64,000 bases of DNA from Acidovorax sp. Root219 (GCF_001428665.1 NZ_LMIJ01000024.1:20277-84276), one strand, 5' to 3'. Shown: positions 1 to 10,024, numbered from the stretch's first letter. Notes: a model not told the origin generated them from the letters alone. A program made the numbers and translations.

Positions 1-318
1 GTAGGCCTTGGCGGCCTTGCAGTAGCCGCACCAGGTGGCCATGTAGAGCGTGACCTCGCCCCGGGGCTGGGCCGCCTTCTGGGCTTCTGCAGGCCCCTGG
101 CCGGGCGTGGCGGGCGGCAGCGGGTTGCCGGGGACCACGCTGACGGGCAGGCTCTCGAGCTTCAGGGTCTTTTGCACCGCGCCGGACGCGGGCGGCTGGT
201 CGCTGTAGACGACCTTTCCACTTGCATCCACGGATTTGTAGAGCGTCTGGGCATGCGCCGTGCCTGTGAGCGCGGCCGCAATCAGGGCGAGGATCATGCT
301 GCAGCGCAGGGTGTGCAT
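1..318 (-). CDS. DUF4124 and glutaredoxin-like periplasmic protein (partial, C-terminus beyond window)
   Basis: I translated this from the minus strand; 106 codons are visible before the left edge cuts the gene. Residues 1-23 form a signal peptide ending in an AHA-like site. The DUF4124 motif follows, with Y-K-S-V-D and V-Y-S-D-Q-P-P around residues 27-43, then a proline- and alanine-rich linker. At residues 94-103 begins a thioredoxin/glutaredoxin fold with the redox motif C-G-Y-C, preceded by a short beta strand. GGAG lies 6-9 nt upstream of the ATG. By family this is an exported protein with a thiol-disulfide domain. Its substrate cannot be told from the sequence. Confidence 0.8.
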   Translation of the reverse strand, partial: MHTLRCSMILALIAAALTGTAHAQTLYKSVDASGKVVYSDQPPASGAVQKTLKLESLPVSVVPGNPLPPATPGQGPAEAQKAAQPRGEVTLYMATWCGYCKAAKAY

Positions 319-351
319 GGGGGCTCCGGGTAAAATCGGTTATCCCGGGAG

Positions 352-480
352 CATAAGAGACTTCTGCCGCCCCGAGGCCCGCTGGGGCAAGGCCTCACCC
401 GTATGGGCCATCCTTGCCGTCCGGCATGCAGCTTTTCGATGCCCGTTGCGGGCTTTTTCGGGGGCGTCTTGCCCCCGTTT
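352..480 (+). ncRNA. Structured leader or small RNA upstream of the thioesterase gene
   Basis: A weak -10-like CATAAG (352-357) is followed by three clear stems. These are GAGGCC/GGCCTC (374-379 with 391-396), GCCCG-TTG-CGGGC with a following T5 run (441-458), and CGGGGGC-GTCTT-GCCCCCG followed by TTT (459-480). The second has the form of an intrinsic terminator, although no plus-strand gene precedes it in the window. It may be a 5' leader with an attenuator for the gene at 516, or a short independent RNA. I do not recognise a known riboswitch class. Confidence 0.35.
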
Positions 481-515
481 CGCTGTCTTTTCTCGACCCT
501 CTGTTTCCCTGCCCC

Positions 516-968
516 ATGGCCCGCATTGTTTTCGACCTCCCCACGCACTTCGGCTTTGCCACCGAGCTGCAGATCTACATCAGCCACGTCAACCAGGGCG
601 GGCACCTGGACAATGCGCAACTGCTGACCCTGGTGTCCGAGGCGCGCGTGCGCTTCTTCCAGTCGCTCGGTTACCCCGAGGCGGATGTGGGCGGCCTGTC
701 CACCGTGGTGGGCGACATCGTGGCCCAGTACAAGTCCGAAGGCTTCCATGGCGAGACCATGTGCGTGGAGATGGCGCCCGAGGACCTCAACCGCTACGGC
801 TTCGACCTCGTCTTTCGCATGACCGAGAAAACCACGGGGCGTGAAGTGGCGCGCGGCAAGGTCGGCATCGTCTTCATCGGCCGCAGCGACCGCAAGGTGG
901 CGCCCATCCCTGAATCCATCCGCCAACTGCTGCTGGCGCGCGCAGCGACCGACGCAGTCGGCGTTTAA
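516..968 (+). CDS. Hotdog-fold acyl-CoA thioesterase-like protein
   Basis: The protein has 150 residues. The start chosen is the ATG at 516, where the family-like sequence begins; in-frame starts further up encode no recognisable sequence and run through the hairpins of the leader. An N-terminal strand is followed by the long hot-dog helix (residues about 30-45, E-A-R-V-R-F-F), then strands with the pattern G-R-E-V-A-R-G-K-V-G-I-V-F. This resembles YbgC/FadM-type thioesterases, which hydrolyse acyl-CoA esters in the cytoplasm. The usual early catalytic Asp motif is not obvious, so substrate and activity are uncertain. The rRNA methyltransferase gene follows after 24 bp on the same strand. Confidence 0.7.
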   Translation: MARIVFDLPTHFGFATELQIYISHVNQGGHLDNAQLLTLVSEARVRFFQSLGYPEADVGGLSTVVGDIVAQYKSEGFHGETMCVEMAPEDLNRYGFDLVFRMTEKTTGREVARGKVGIVFIGRSDRKVAPIPESIRQLLLARAATDAVGV

Positions 969-992
969 GCGCGTATCCTGTCGCCCAGTGCC

Positions 993-2285
993 ATGAACCA
1001 ACTCCAACTCTTTCTCCCCTGCGCCGCCGGTGTCGAGGGCTACCTCGCCGACGAGGTGCACGCCATCACCGGCCTCACGGGCCAGGACCTGCTCATGGGC
1101 CGGGGCGGCGTGCTGCTGCGCGCCTCGTGGCGCCAGGCGCTGCTGCTCAACCTGCACAGCCGGCTGGCGCAGCGCGTGCTGGTGCAACTGGCGCACCGGC
1201 CCTACCGCTCCGAGAACGACCTCTACGGCATCGCCAGCGAGGTGGCCTGGGAAATCTGGTTCACCACGCGCCAGACTTTCAAGGTCGAGGTCACGGCCCA
1301 GCACAGCCCGCTGCAGAGCCTGAACTTTGCCGGCCTGCGCGTGAAGGACGCGGTGGCCGACCGTTTTCGCGCCAAGTCCGGCGTGCGCCCCGACGTGAAC
1401 ACGCAGTGGCCCGACGTGCGCATCCACCTGCACCTGACCACCGAAGAGGCCACGGTCTACATCGACACCTCGGGCGAGCCGCTGTTCAAGCGCGGCTGGC
1501 GCGAGGACAAGGGCGACGCCCCGCTCAAGGAAACCCTGGCCGCCGCCATGATCGCCGCCAGCGGCTGGGACCCGCTCGGTGATGCGCCCGTGCCGCTGTA
1601 CGACCCCTGCTGCGGCAGCGGCACCATCGCCATCGAGGCCGCGCAGATCGCCTGCCGTATCCCGGCCGGCATGCTGCGCCGATTTGCGTTTGAAAAGCTG
1701 CTGCCCTTCCAGGGCCATGTGTGGTCGGCCATCCAGGCCGAGGCCGAGAGCGCCATCCAGGCGAGCCCCGTGCCCATCTTCGGCAGCGACGTGGCCCACC
1801 GAATGGTCGATTTTGCCGAGCGCAATGCCGAGCGCGCGGGCGTGGCCGACGCCGTGCAGTTGCGCGGTGGCGACGCATTGCAGCGCATGCCGCCGAGCGA
1901 ACAGCCGGGCCTGATGCTGCTCAACCCGCCCTACGGCGAGCGCATTGCCGCCGCCGGCTCCGCCGGCCAGAACGCCAATGAGCGCGCGGCCGAGCGGGCC
2001 CTGGGCGCCAGCGTGGGCCGCGAGGCCGCGCACACCGACGACGGCGGCGAGTTCTTCAGCCAGCTGGCCACCCACTGGAAGAAGAACTATGCGGGCTGGA
2101 CGGCCTGGATGCTGACCCCCGACCTCAAGCTGCCCGGCAAGATGCGCCTGAAGGAGTCGCGCCGCGTGCCCATGTGGAACGGCCCCATCGAGTGCCGCAT
2201 GTTCCGCTTCGACATGGTCAAGGGATCGGTGCGCACCAAGCCATCGTCCGATACGCCACCGGCCGGCCCGCGCGATGCGGGTTGA
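993..2285 (+). CDS. THUMP-domain class I SAM-dependent RNA methyltransferase (RlmL N-terminal half-like)
   Basis: This 430-residue protein has an N-terminal ferredoxin-like/THUMP region (about 1-155) and a Rossmann methyltransferase domain. Motif I reads D-P-C-C-G-S-G at 204-210 and the catalytic motif IV reads N-P-P-Y at 311-314. The NPPY motif is that of amino-group (N2-guanine or N6-adenine) methyltransferases. The layout matches the single-domain relatives of RlmL that modify 23S rRNA, often annotated as putative N6-adenine-specific DNA methylase. The C-terminal RlmK half of enteric RlmL is absent. The last 11 bp overlap the PIN-domain gene, suggesting translational coupling. Confidence 0.85.
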   Translation: MNQLQLFLPCAAGVEGYLADEVHAITGLTGQDLLMGRGGVLLRASWRQALLLNLHSRLAQRVLVQLAHRPYRSENDLYGIASEVAWEIWFTTRQTFKVEVTAQHSPLQSLNFAGLRVKDAVADRFRAKSGVRPDVNTQWPDVRIHLHLTTEEATVYIDTSGEPLFKRGWREDKGDAPLKETLAAAMIAASGWDPLGDAPVPLYDPCCGSGTIAIEAAQIACRIPAGMLRRFAFEKLLPFQGHVWSAIQAEAESAIQASPVPIFGSDVAHRMVDFAERNAERAGVADAVQLRGGDALQRMPPSEQPGLMLLNPPYGERIAAAGSAGQNANERAAERALGASVGREAAHTDDGGEFFSQLATHWKKNYAGWTAWMLTPDLKLPGKMRLKESRRVPMWNGPIECRMFRFDMVKGSVRTKPSSDTPPAGPRDAG

Positions 2286-2766
2286 GTTGGCGCTGCCGGC
2301 CCAGGCGCCGGCGGGTGAACCCGTGCGCCCTGTGGTCGTCGACACCAACGTCGCGCTGGACTTGCTGATCTTCTCGGACCCGGCCACCGTGCCGCTGCGC
2401 CAACTGCTCGCCGAAGGGCGCCTGGCCTGGATCGCCACGCAGGTCATGCGCGACGAACTCGAGCGCGTGCTGGCCTACCCGCACATCGTCGGCCGCATGG
2501 ACTACTACCGTGTGGACGCGGCGCAGGTGCTGGCTGCCTTCGACGCCCAGGCCCGCCTGGTGGCGATTGCCCCGCGCGTGGCCTACGTCTGCAAGGACAC
2601 CGACGACCAGAAGTTCATCGACCTGGCCGCCGCGCACCGCGCCATCCTGTTGAGCAAGGACAAGGCCGTGATCTGCATGCGCAAGCGCCTGCTGACGCTG
2701 GACGCTCACGTGGCGACAGCGCTGGTGTGGGAGGTGGCGGCCGAACCCGCCAGCGCTGGCGCCTGA
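2275..2766 (+). CDS. PIN-domain putative RNase (toxin-like)
   Basis: The 163-residue protein fits the PIN fold. It has the first acidic residue in V-D-T-N (D23), a conserved glutamate in R-D-E-L-E (residues 59-63), a D-x-D-D cluster at 108-111 followed by F-I-D-L-A, and a final S-K-D-K at 127-130. All four acidic positions expected for Mg-dependent RNase activity are present. It belongs to the group labelled toxin-antitoxin toxin component, PIN family. No antitoxin gene accompanies it, and its overlap with the rRNA methyltransferase gene suggests a housekeeping RNA role or a coupled orphan instead. Confidence 0.8.
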   Translation: MRVELALPAQAPAGEPVRPVVVDTNVALDLLIFSDPATVPLRQLLAEGRLAWIATQVMRDELERVLAYPHIVGRMDYYRVDAAQVLAAFDAQARLVAIAPRVAYVCKDTDDQKFIDLAAAHRAILLSKDKAVICMRKRLLTLDAHVATALVWEVAAEPASAGA

Positions 2767-2774
2767 TATTCCCG

Positions 2775-4619
2775 TCAGCGGTCGAAGCTGAAATCGCCCG
2801 CCGCGTGCACCTGCCACGCGCCCTCGCCCTTGAGCTCCAGCACATGGGTGTGGTGCTTGAGCACGGCCGGGCGGTGGGCAATGCTGATCAGCGTGGTGCC
2901 GTTGGCGCGCAGGCGCTCGTAAAGCGCCGCCTCGTTGGCGCTGTCGAGGGCGCTGGTGGCTTCGTCCAGGATCACGATGCGCGGCGCACGCGCCAGCACC
3001 CGGGCAAAGGCCAGGCGCTGCTGCTCGCCGATGGACAGCTGCTTTTCCCAGTCGTGCGAGGCGTCGAGCCCGCCCACGCGTTCGGCCAGCGATTCGAGCT
3101 GCACTTCCTGCAACAGCTCCAGCAAGCGTTCGTCCGCCAGGTCGGTCTCCTTCATGGGGTAGATGATCTGGCTGCGCAGCGTACCCATCTGCATGTACGG
3201 GCGCTGGGGCAGAAAGAACACGTCCTCCATCGGCGGGTGCTGTACGGCACCGCTGCCGGTGCGCCACAGGCCTGCAATGGCCCGCAGCAGCGAGCTTTTG
3301 CCGCAGCCGCTGGGGCCGGTGATCAGCAGGGCATCGCCGGTTTGCAGCTGCAGTGACAGGTCCTGCACCAGCAGGCGGCCGAACTGCGGGGTGTAGAGGG
3401 TGAGCCCCTCGATGGCCATGGCCTCGCCAATGCGCGAGGAGATCTGCGGCGCGGGTTCTGCAGGGGGATCCTGCGGACTGTCGGTGCGCGGTGCGGCGGC
3501 AGGTTCGGCCCAGGGGGTGGGTGCTGCAGGGGTCTTGAGGACCATCTGCGACAGCGCATGCAGCCGGTCGATGCCGGCCACGAAGCGGCTCAGGCTCTCG
3601 AAGTTGTCCACGATGAGCGACACCGCGCCCAGCACCGCAGCAAAGGCGCCCGCCGCCTGGATCGCGCGCCCCACCTCGAGTTCGCCCGAAAGCACGCCAT
3701 TGGCCAGGATGATGCTCGGCAGCACCAGCGTGAGCTGGCTGAACGAGCGCTGGAACAGGTTGAGCGAACGCTGCTTCTTGATGAGCCGCGCATAGTTGGT
3801 GAAGGCCGCCTCGAAGCGGTGGTCGATCTGCGCACGCTCCTGCGGCTCGCCGCGGTAGAAGGCGATGGACTCGGCGTTCTCGCGCAGCCGCATCAGCCCG
3901 AAGCGGAAGTCCGCCTCGCGCCGGATCTGCCAGAAATTGAGCCGGATCAGCGGTGCGCCAAACAGGTACAGCGCGCCGAAGGTTCCCAGCAGTGCATACA
4001 CCGCCAGAAAGGCCACCAGCACCTTGGAAATGGACCACAGCACCGCGCTGAAGGCCACGAGCTGCATCAGCGAGCCCAGAAAGATCAGCAGGAAGTGCGT
4101 GGACCGGCCGGTGAAGGTGTTGATGTCTTCGCTGATGCGCTGGTCGGGGTTGTCGATGTCGCTGCCGGTACCGAGTTCGTAGTACTTGCGCTCACCCAGG
4201 TAGCCATCCAGAAAGCGGTGCGTGAGCCAGCGCCGCCAGTGGTTGGAAAACGCGTCGCGCATGTAGTAGTAGAAGGCGTACACCGGCACCGCGAAGGCCA
4301 GCACGATGAGGCTGGCGCGCACCGCGTCCCAAAAGCGATCGGCCTGCTTGGCCGCCAGGGCCGAGGTCATCTCGCCGGTCTTGTCGATCAGCATCACGGC
4401 CAGCTGTGTCTCGCAGACCATCAGGCCGATGAGCAGCGCGAGCAGGCCCCAGGCGGTTCTTTTTTTCTCGCCCATCCAGTAGGGGCGGGCCACGCTCATG
4501 AACTGCTTCCATGCCGAGAGCGATAGGGTGGGAGGGCGGCGGCGACGGGGCTTCTTCGCGGCCGGCGGCGGCGATGCGGGAGCGGGTGGTGCTGAAAGGG
4601 TGGCGGCAGGAGTAGACAT
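2775..4619 (-). CDS. ABC transporter ATP-binding protein/permease, SbmA/BacA-YddA type
   Basis: The 614-residue fused half-transporter carries an N-terminal Pro/Ala/Arg-rich tail, a membrane domain of about five to six helices (roughly 55-345) and a nucleotide-binding domain (about 400-614). Walker A is G-P-S-G-C-G-K-S at 435-442, the signature is L-S-I-G-E-Q-Q at 528-534, Walker B is I-V-I-L-D-E at 548-553 and the switch histidine is H582. The sequence Y-R-G-E before the fifth helix is typical of the ABC_membrane_2 family. Members import peptides or export lipids, and the substrate here is unknown. The ATG at 4619 is preferred to an upstream GTG at 4661, but neither has a good Shine-Dalgarno. 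Confidence 0.85.
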   Translation of the reverse strand: MSTPAATLSAPPAPASPPPAAKKPRRRRPPTLSLSAWKQFMSVARPYWMGEKKRTAWGLLALLIGLMVCETQLAVMLIDKTGEMTSALAAKQADRFWDAVRASLIVLAFAVPVYAFYYYMRDAFSNHWRRWLTHRFLDGYLGERKYYELGTGSDIDNPDQRISEDINTFTGRSTHFLLIFLGSLMQLVAFSAVLWSISKVLVAFLAVYALLGTFGALYLFGAPLIRLNFWQIRREADFRFGLMRLRENAESIAFYRGEPQERAQIDHRFEAAFTNYARLIKKQRSLNLFQRSFSQLTLVLPSIILANGVLSGELEVGRAIQAAGAFAAVLGAVSLIVDNFESLSRFVAGIDRLHALSQMVLKTPAAPTPWAEPAAAPRTDSPQDPPAEPAPQISSRIGEAMAIEGLTLYTPQFGRLLVQDLSLQLQTGDALLITGPSGCGKSSLLRAIAGLWRTGSGAVQHPPMEDVFFLPQRPYMQMGTLRSQIIYPMKETDLADERLLELLQEVQLESLAERVGGLDASHDWEKQLSIGEQQRLAFARVLARAPRIVILDEATSALDSANEAALYERLRANGTTLISIAHRPAVLKHHTHVLELKGEGAWQVHAAGDFSFDR

Positions 4620-4756
4620 TGGGCAGAGGCAAAAGGAGGCAAACGGGAGCACCGCCTGCACGATAGGCGGGCGCCCGATCTGCCGCTGTCAGCCAATGCC
4701 TACAGCCCGCTAAGGACGGGCCCGCTTTGCGCGCAGCCCATGCCCACGCGCATGGT

Positions 4757-5593
4757 TCAAGGCCGCAGCAGGTCGTAGGCCGCGCGCACGCGCTGCATGT
4801 CGCGGCCGAGCTTGCGGTTCTGCGGCAGGTGCTGCATCCAGCCCATGCGCCCGATGCTGGTGGCCAGCATGGCCTGCAGCTCCGGGCTGCCTGACGCGAT
4901 CCAGGCGGTCCACATCGCGCGGGCGTCGTCGAGCGCGCCCACCAGGCGCAGGTAGATGGCCGTGGAGTGCGCGTAGCACAGCGCATCGCGCGCGTGGCAT
5001 ACCGGCAGCGGCAGCACGGCAGCCGGGTCGTCCTCGAAATCGATGTAGCCCACCACGCGATCGGGGCAGCGCACCAGGTTGCGCGCGAACGCCTGGCTCA
5101 GGCAGGTGCCGCTGGCGTGCACCTGCGCAATGGCCACCAGGCCCTGCTGCCACAGCGCCAGCACGGCGGCGGGCCCGGCGGACACGGCATGGTCGATTTC
5201 ATTGCCCAACGAGGGCGTTTGCTGCGCGGGCCGCCCCAGGTGGCGCATCAAGAAGCCATCCTCCTGCGCCGCCAGCACGGTGGGCACGCGCAGGCCGCGC
5301 GCCTGCAGGTCGCGCAGGCGCCGTACCTCGGTGGCGATGGCTTCGCGCCCGCCCCGGTTGGGCACCGGGCGCAGCACTTCCAGCCGCAGCACCGCAGCCA
5401 TTGCCGCCATGGCACGGTAGCGGCCTGGGCCGTGGGGTGCACCGGCCTTCTTGAGCCATACCTGCTCCTCGCCGAGCCGGTAGCTGGCCACGTTGAACTG
5501 CTGCTGCACGAGCTGCTGGCGCAGATAGGCCGCGTAATCGACGGTGTTGCTGCCGGGGTTGCTGTCAGGGACCTTGCCTGCCTCCATCGTCAT
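4757..5593 (-). CDS. Kinase-like fold protein of unknown function
   Basis: The 278-residue protein begins at an ATG that overlaps the TGA of the upstream FMN enzyme (ATGA), so the two are probably translated together. The first half has a lysine-containing strand (V-W-L-K-K) and a helix with a conserved glutamate. Around residues 170-200 there is a catalytic-loop-like H-A-S followed, after several residues, by R-N and then I-D-F-E-D. This order resembles BUD32/aminoglycoside phosphotransferase-type kinases. The usual catalytic Asp of HxD appears to be Ser. It could therefore be a pseudokinase, or my alignment may be off. Confidence 0.6.
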   Translation of the reverse strand: MTMEAGKVPDSNPGSNTVDYAAYLRQQLVQQQFNVASYRLGEEQVWLKKAGAPHGPGRYRAMAAMAAVLRLEVLRPVPNRGGREAIATEVRRLRDLQARGLRVPTVLAAQEDGFLMRHLGRPAQQTPSLGNEIDHAVSAGPAAVLALWQQGLVAIAQVHASGTCLSQAFARNLVRCPDRVVGYIDFEDDPAAVLPLPVCHARDALCYAHSTAIYLRLVGALDDARAMWTAWIASGSPELQAMLATSIGRMGWMQHLPQNRKLGRDMQRVRAAYDLLRP

Positions 5594-7338
5594 ACGGCGG
5601 CGTTGGCGGGCAGATCGCTGACGGCGGCCACGGCCGCGTGGGCCACTTCCACATGGTGGGGCACCGACGGTTCCAGCGCCGGTTCGCTGGCGGCAAAGCT
5701 GTGCGCGCTGGACAGCGGCCAGTACAGGCGGAACACGTTGTGCTGCGCCTCCAGCGGGCCCAGCAAGGCGCCGGGCTGCATGCGCGTGATCAGGTTGGAC
5801 AGAAGACGTACCTCGGTATCGCTGATGCGGCGCACGATGTGGTGGGCTGTGATGTCCTTGGGGTGCTGCAGGCCGGCGGCCTGCACCAGCTCCTGCAGCG
5901 CATGCAGGGTACTGTGGTGGAACTGCGCCACGCGCGAGGCCTTGTCGGGCACCACCAGGGCCTGCTGGCGCTGCGCGTCCTGCGTGGTCACGCCGGTGGG
6001 GCAATGGCCGGTGTGGCAGCTTTGCGCCTGGATGCAGCCCAGCGCCATCATGAAGCCGCGCCCGGCGTTGCACCAGTCGGCACCCAGCGCCATCATGCGC
6101 GCGATGTCGAAGGCGGTGATCACCTTGCCAGCGCAGCCGATGCGCACGCGCTCGCGCAGGTTCACGCCCACCAGCGTGTTGTGCACCAGCAGCAGGCCCT
6201 CCTGCAGCGGCGCGCCCACATGGTCGCTGAACTCCACGGGGGCTGCGCCCGTGCCGCCCTCGGCCCCGTCCACCACGATGAAGTCGGGCGTGATGCCCGT
6301 GACCAGCATGGCCTTGACGATGGCAAACCACTCCCAGGGATGGCCCAGGCAGAATTTGAAACCCGTGGGCTTGCCGCCCGAGAGCTCGCGCAGGCGGGCA
6401 ATGAACTGCATCATCTCCACCGGGCTCGCGAACGCGCTGTGGCGCGAGGGCGAGATGCAGTCCTTGCCCACGGGCACGCCGCGTGCGGCCGCGATCTCGA
6501 TGGTGACCTTGGCCGCGGGCAGCACCCCACCGTGCCCGGGCTTGGCGCCCTGGCTCAGCTTGAGCTCGATCATCTTCACCTGCGGGTCCTGCGCATTCGT
6601 GGCAAAGCGCTCGGGGCTGAAGCTGCCATCGTCGTTGCGGCAGCCGAAGTAGCCCGAACCGATTTCCCAGATCAGGTCGCCTCCGTGCACGCGGTGGTGC
6701 TGCGAGATGGAGCCTTCGCCCGTGTCGTGGGCAAAGCCACCCAACTGCGCGCCCTTGTTCAGCGCCAGCACCGCGTTGGCCGACAGCGCGCCAAAGCTCA
6801 TGGCCGAGATGTTGAACACGCTGGCGTGGTAGGGCTGGGTGCACGGCGACACGGAGGGCGAGGGCGCATCGGGGCTGCCGCCGATCCATACGCGAAAGTC
6901 GCTCGACGTGAGGTGCGAAGGCGCCATGGAGTGGTTCACCCACTCGTAGCCGCGTGCGCCCACGTCCAGGTGCGTGCCGAAGGGCCGGTTGTCGGGCTCG
7001 CCCTTGGCGCGCTGGTAGACCAGGGAGCGCTGGGCGCGCGAGAAGGGGGCGGCCTCGCTGTCGCTCTCGATGAAGTACTGGCGCACCTCGGGGCGCACGT
7101 ATTCGAGCATGAATCGGATGTGCCCGATGACCGGGTAGTTGCGCAGGATGGCATGGCGCGTCTGGCGCAGGTCGTACACGCCCACGGCCACCAGCGCCCC
7201 CAGCGCTCCCACGGCCAGCACCAGCGCCAGGCCCGGGCCGAAGGCCACGAGGGCGCAGAGCGCCGCCAGCAGGCCCAGCACGCACAGTGCAAAGGCCGTG
7301 TAGCGCACCGGGTACAGGGAGTTGAGTTGGTGGATCAT
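5590..7338 (-). CDS. FMN-binding glutamate synthase family membrane protein
   Basis: At 582 residues the protein has two hydrophobic helices at about 14-55 followed by a GltS central/FMN-binding barrel. Typical segments are the glycine-rich A-G-H-G-G-V near residue 268, [18 protein letters not shown], and the cysteine-bearing [12 protein letters not shown]. The glutamine amidotransferase domain of full glutamate synthase is missing. Such stand-alone membrane forms are common, but their substrate is not established. AGGA lies shortly upstream of the ATG. It is divergent from the UPF0149 gene. Confidence 0.88.
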   Translation of the reverse strand: MIHQLNSLYPVRYTAFALCVLGLLAALCALVAFGPGLALVLAVGALGALVAVGVYDLRQTRHAILRNYPVIGHIRFMLEYVRPEVRQYFIESDSEAAPFSRAQRSLVYQRAKGEPDNRPFGTHLDVGARGYEWVNHSMAPSHLTSSDFRVWIGGSPDAPSPSVSPCTQPYHASVFNISAMSFGALSANAVLALNKGAQLGGFAHDTGEGSISQHHRVHGGDLIWEIGSGYFGCRNDDGSFSPERFATNAQDPQVKMIELKLSQGAKPGHGGVLPAAKVTIEIAAARGVPVGKDCISPSRHSAFASPVEMMQFIARLRELSGGKPTGFKFCLGHPWEWFAIVKAMLVTGITPDFIVVDGAEGGTGAAPVEFSDHVGAPLQEGLLLVHNTLVGVNLRERVRIGCAGKVITAFDIARMMALGADWCNAGRGFMMALGCIQAQSCHTGHCPTGVTTQDAQRQQALVVPDKASRVAQFHHSTLHALQELVQAAGLQHPKDITAHHIVRRISDTEVRLLSNLITRMQPGALLGPLEAQHNVFRLYWPLSSAHSFAASEPALEPSVPHHVEVAHAAVAAVSDLPANAAV

Positions 7339-7507
7339 CGGGTGTCCTGGTTCTTTTGCGGGCGAAGCGGGAGGGCTACACTGGCCGCCTTTGCGCGGGT
7401 GGCGTTGCCGCCCACCGCACTGTGCCCGGGTGTTGCGCTCGGGCGCAGGCCTTGCGCATCATAAAAGTAAAACTTTGCTTCCAGCAGCCGCACCACGGAG
7501 CCCCGCC

Positions 7508-8359
<852 letters not shown>

Positions 8360-8410
8360 GCGGCGGTTGAGCCCTTGTCCTGCGGCGCACGCGGTTGCGG
8401 TGCGCCGTTT

Positions 8411-8439
8411 CCACGGGCGCGGCGCCCGTGGGTGTGTTT
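8411..8439 (+). terminator. Hairpin after UPF0149 gene
   Basis: CCACGGGC (8411-8418) pairs perfectly with GCCCGTGG (8424-8431) around GCGGC and is followed by GTGTGTTT. The T-run is weak, so termination may be partial. Confidence 0.45.
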
Positions 8440-8497
8440 CCTGCTTCCTCTATCCTGTCCCCGTTGACCGAGCGCGCCTGCGGCGTGCGCCTGTCCC

Positions 8498-9994
8498 ATG
8501 AACGCCTCCACCCTGTCCCGCCTGCGCGCCGAATGGGCGCCGGTCAGCATTCCGCGCGAACTGCTGGCCGGTGCCGTTGCCACCTTTGCACTGATCCCCG
8601 AGGTCATCGCCTTTTCCTTTGTCGCGGGGGTGAACCCGTCGGTGGGGCTCTTTGCCTCGTTCGTCATCAGCCTGGTGATCGCCTTCGTGGGCGGGCGCCC
8701 GGCCATGGTCTCGGCGGCGGCTGGCTCCGTTGCCCTGGTGGCGGCGCCGCTGGTGCAGTCGCATGGGCTGCAGTACCTTTTGGCTGCAGGCATTCTGGCA
8801 GGCCTGGTGCAACTGGCCTTCGGGCTGCTGCGCCTGGGGGTGCTGGTGCGATTCGTTTCCAGCTCGGTGCGCACCGGCTTCGTGAACGCCCTGGCCATCC
8901 TGATCTTCTCGGCCCAACTGCCGCACCTTGCCGGCGCGGGTACGGCCACCTGGGCCATGCTGGGCCTGGGGCTGGCCATCATCTACGGACTGCCTGCGCT
9001 GGGCCAGCGCCTGGGCTGGCGCGCGCTCACGGCCATCCCTTCGCCGCTGATCTGCGTGGTGGCACTCACGCTCGTGGCCTCTGGCATGGGCCTGCCGCTG
9101 CCCACCGTGGCCGACCTGGGCCAGTTGCCCGATTCCCTGCCCCTGTTCGGCCTGCCCGAGGTGCCGCTGGCGTTCGACACGCTGCGCATCATTGCGCTGC
9201 CCGCGCTGGCCATCGCCATGGTGGGCCTGCTGGAATCGGTGCTGACCGCTGCCGTGGTAGACGAGATGACGGATACGCCGAGCTCCAAGAACCGCGAATG
9301 CGCCGGCCTGGGCGTGGCCAACGTGGCAGCCAGCCTGTTCGGCGGCATTGCCGGCTGCGGCATGATCGGCCAAGCGGTGGGCAACGTGAAATACGGCGGG
9401 CGCGGGCGACTGTCCACGCTGTTCGCCGGCGTGTTCCTGCTGATCCTCATGGTGGTGCTCAAGCCGTGGGTGTCGCAGGTGCCGGTGATCGCCCTGGTGG
9501 CCATCATGGTCATGGTGTCGGCTTCCACCTTCGACTGGAAGTCGCTCGGCACCTTGGTGCGCCACCCGCGCATGTCCAGCGCCGTGGTGCTGGCCACAGT
9601 GGCCATGACCCTCTCCACGCACAACCTGGCAGCCGGCGTGGCGGTGGGGGTGCTGCTCAGCGGCGTGTTCTTTGCCTTCAAGGTGGCGCGCATGCTGCAG
9701 GTGCGCGCAACGGATGATGAAGCCAGCGGCCTGCGCACCTGGCAGGTCACGGGCCAGGTGTTCTTTGCCTCGGCCGATGCCTTCATCGACGCCTTCGACA
9801 TCCTGGGCGCCGAAGGCCGGCCCGTGTGCATCGACGTCTCGGGCGCGCATTTCTGGGACGTCACCGCCGTGGCTGCGCTCGACAAGGTGGTGCAGCGCCT
9901 GCAGCACCATGGCTGCACGGTGCAGGTGCTGGGGCTCAACCAGGCCAGCGCGGTGCTGATCGACCGGATGGGTTCGGCGCCGCGCAGCGGCTGA
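8498..9994 (+). CDS. SulP/SLC26 family inorganic anion transporter with STAS domain
   Basis: The 498-residue protein has about 10-12 hydrophobic segments between residues 20 and 405. They include the SulP core near A-G-A-V-A-T-F-A-L-I-P-E-V-I-A-F-S and the motif G-R-P-A-M-V-S-A-A-A-G-S. The C-terminal STAS domain (about 408-490) contains I-D-V-S-G-A-H-F-W-D. By family it moves sulfate, bicarbonate or another anion across the inner membrane, and the substrate cannot be assigned. No Shine-Dalgarno is evident close to the ATG. No carbonic anhydrase or cys gene adjoins it. Confidence 0.88.
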   Translation: MNASTLSRLRAEWAPVSIPRELLAGAVATFALIPEVIAFSFVAGVNPSVGLFASFVISLVIAFVGGRPAMVSAAAGSVALVAAPLVQSHGLQYLLAAGILAGLVQLAFGLLRLGVLVRFVSSSVRTGFVNALAILIFSAQLPHLAGAGTATWAMLGLGLAIIYGLPALGQRLGWRALTAIPSPLICVVALTLVASGMGLPLPTVADLGQLPDSLPLFGLPEVPLAFDTLRIIALPALAIAMVGLLESVLTAAVVDEMTDTPSSKNRECAGLGVANVAASLFGGIAGCGMIGQAVGNVKYGGRGRLSTLFAGVFLLILMVVLKPWVSQVPVIALVAIMVMVSASTFDWKSLGTLVRHPRMSSAVVLATVAMTLSTHNLAAGVAVGVLLSGVFFAFKVARMLQVRATDDEASGLRTWQVTGQVFFASADAFIDAFDILGAEGRPVCIDVSGAHFWDVTAVAALDKVVQRLQHHGCTVQVLGLNQASAVLIDRMGSAPRSG

Positions 9995-10024
9995 GGTCGG
10001 GCTGCTGCCGCAGCCTGCGCTGGC

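Noticed and set aside
374..396. S-adenosylhomocysteine riboswitch in the thioesterase leader
   Set aside because: The GAGG start and following GC stem are only loosely similar; the conserved core bases do not match and the downstream gene is not in that pathway.
294..2447. 717-codon minus-strand frame opposite the thioesterase and methyltransferase genes
   Set aside because: It is an antisense shadow of the thioesterase and methyltransferase genes; it is His/Gln/Gly-rich and has no motif, as expected of third-position GC bias.
2275..2766. A toxin-antitoxin pair around the PIN gene
   Set aside because: No antitoxin-sized gene lies on either side; the neighbour upstream is an rRNA methyltransferase.
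4757..7285. 842-codon minus-strand frame that ends with the kinase-like sequence
   Set aside because: Only its last 278 codons look like protein; the upstream part is an out-of-frame shadow of the FMN enzyme gene, and an ATG overlapping that gene's stop is a better start.
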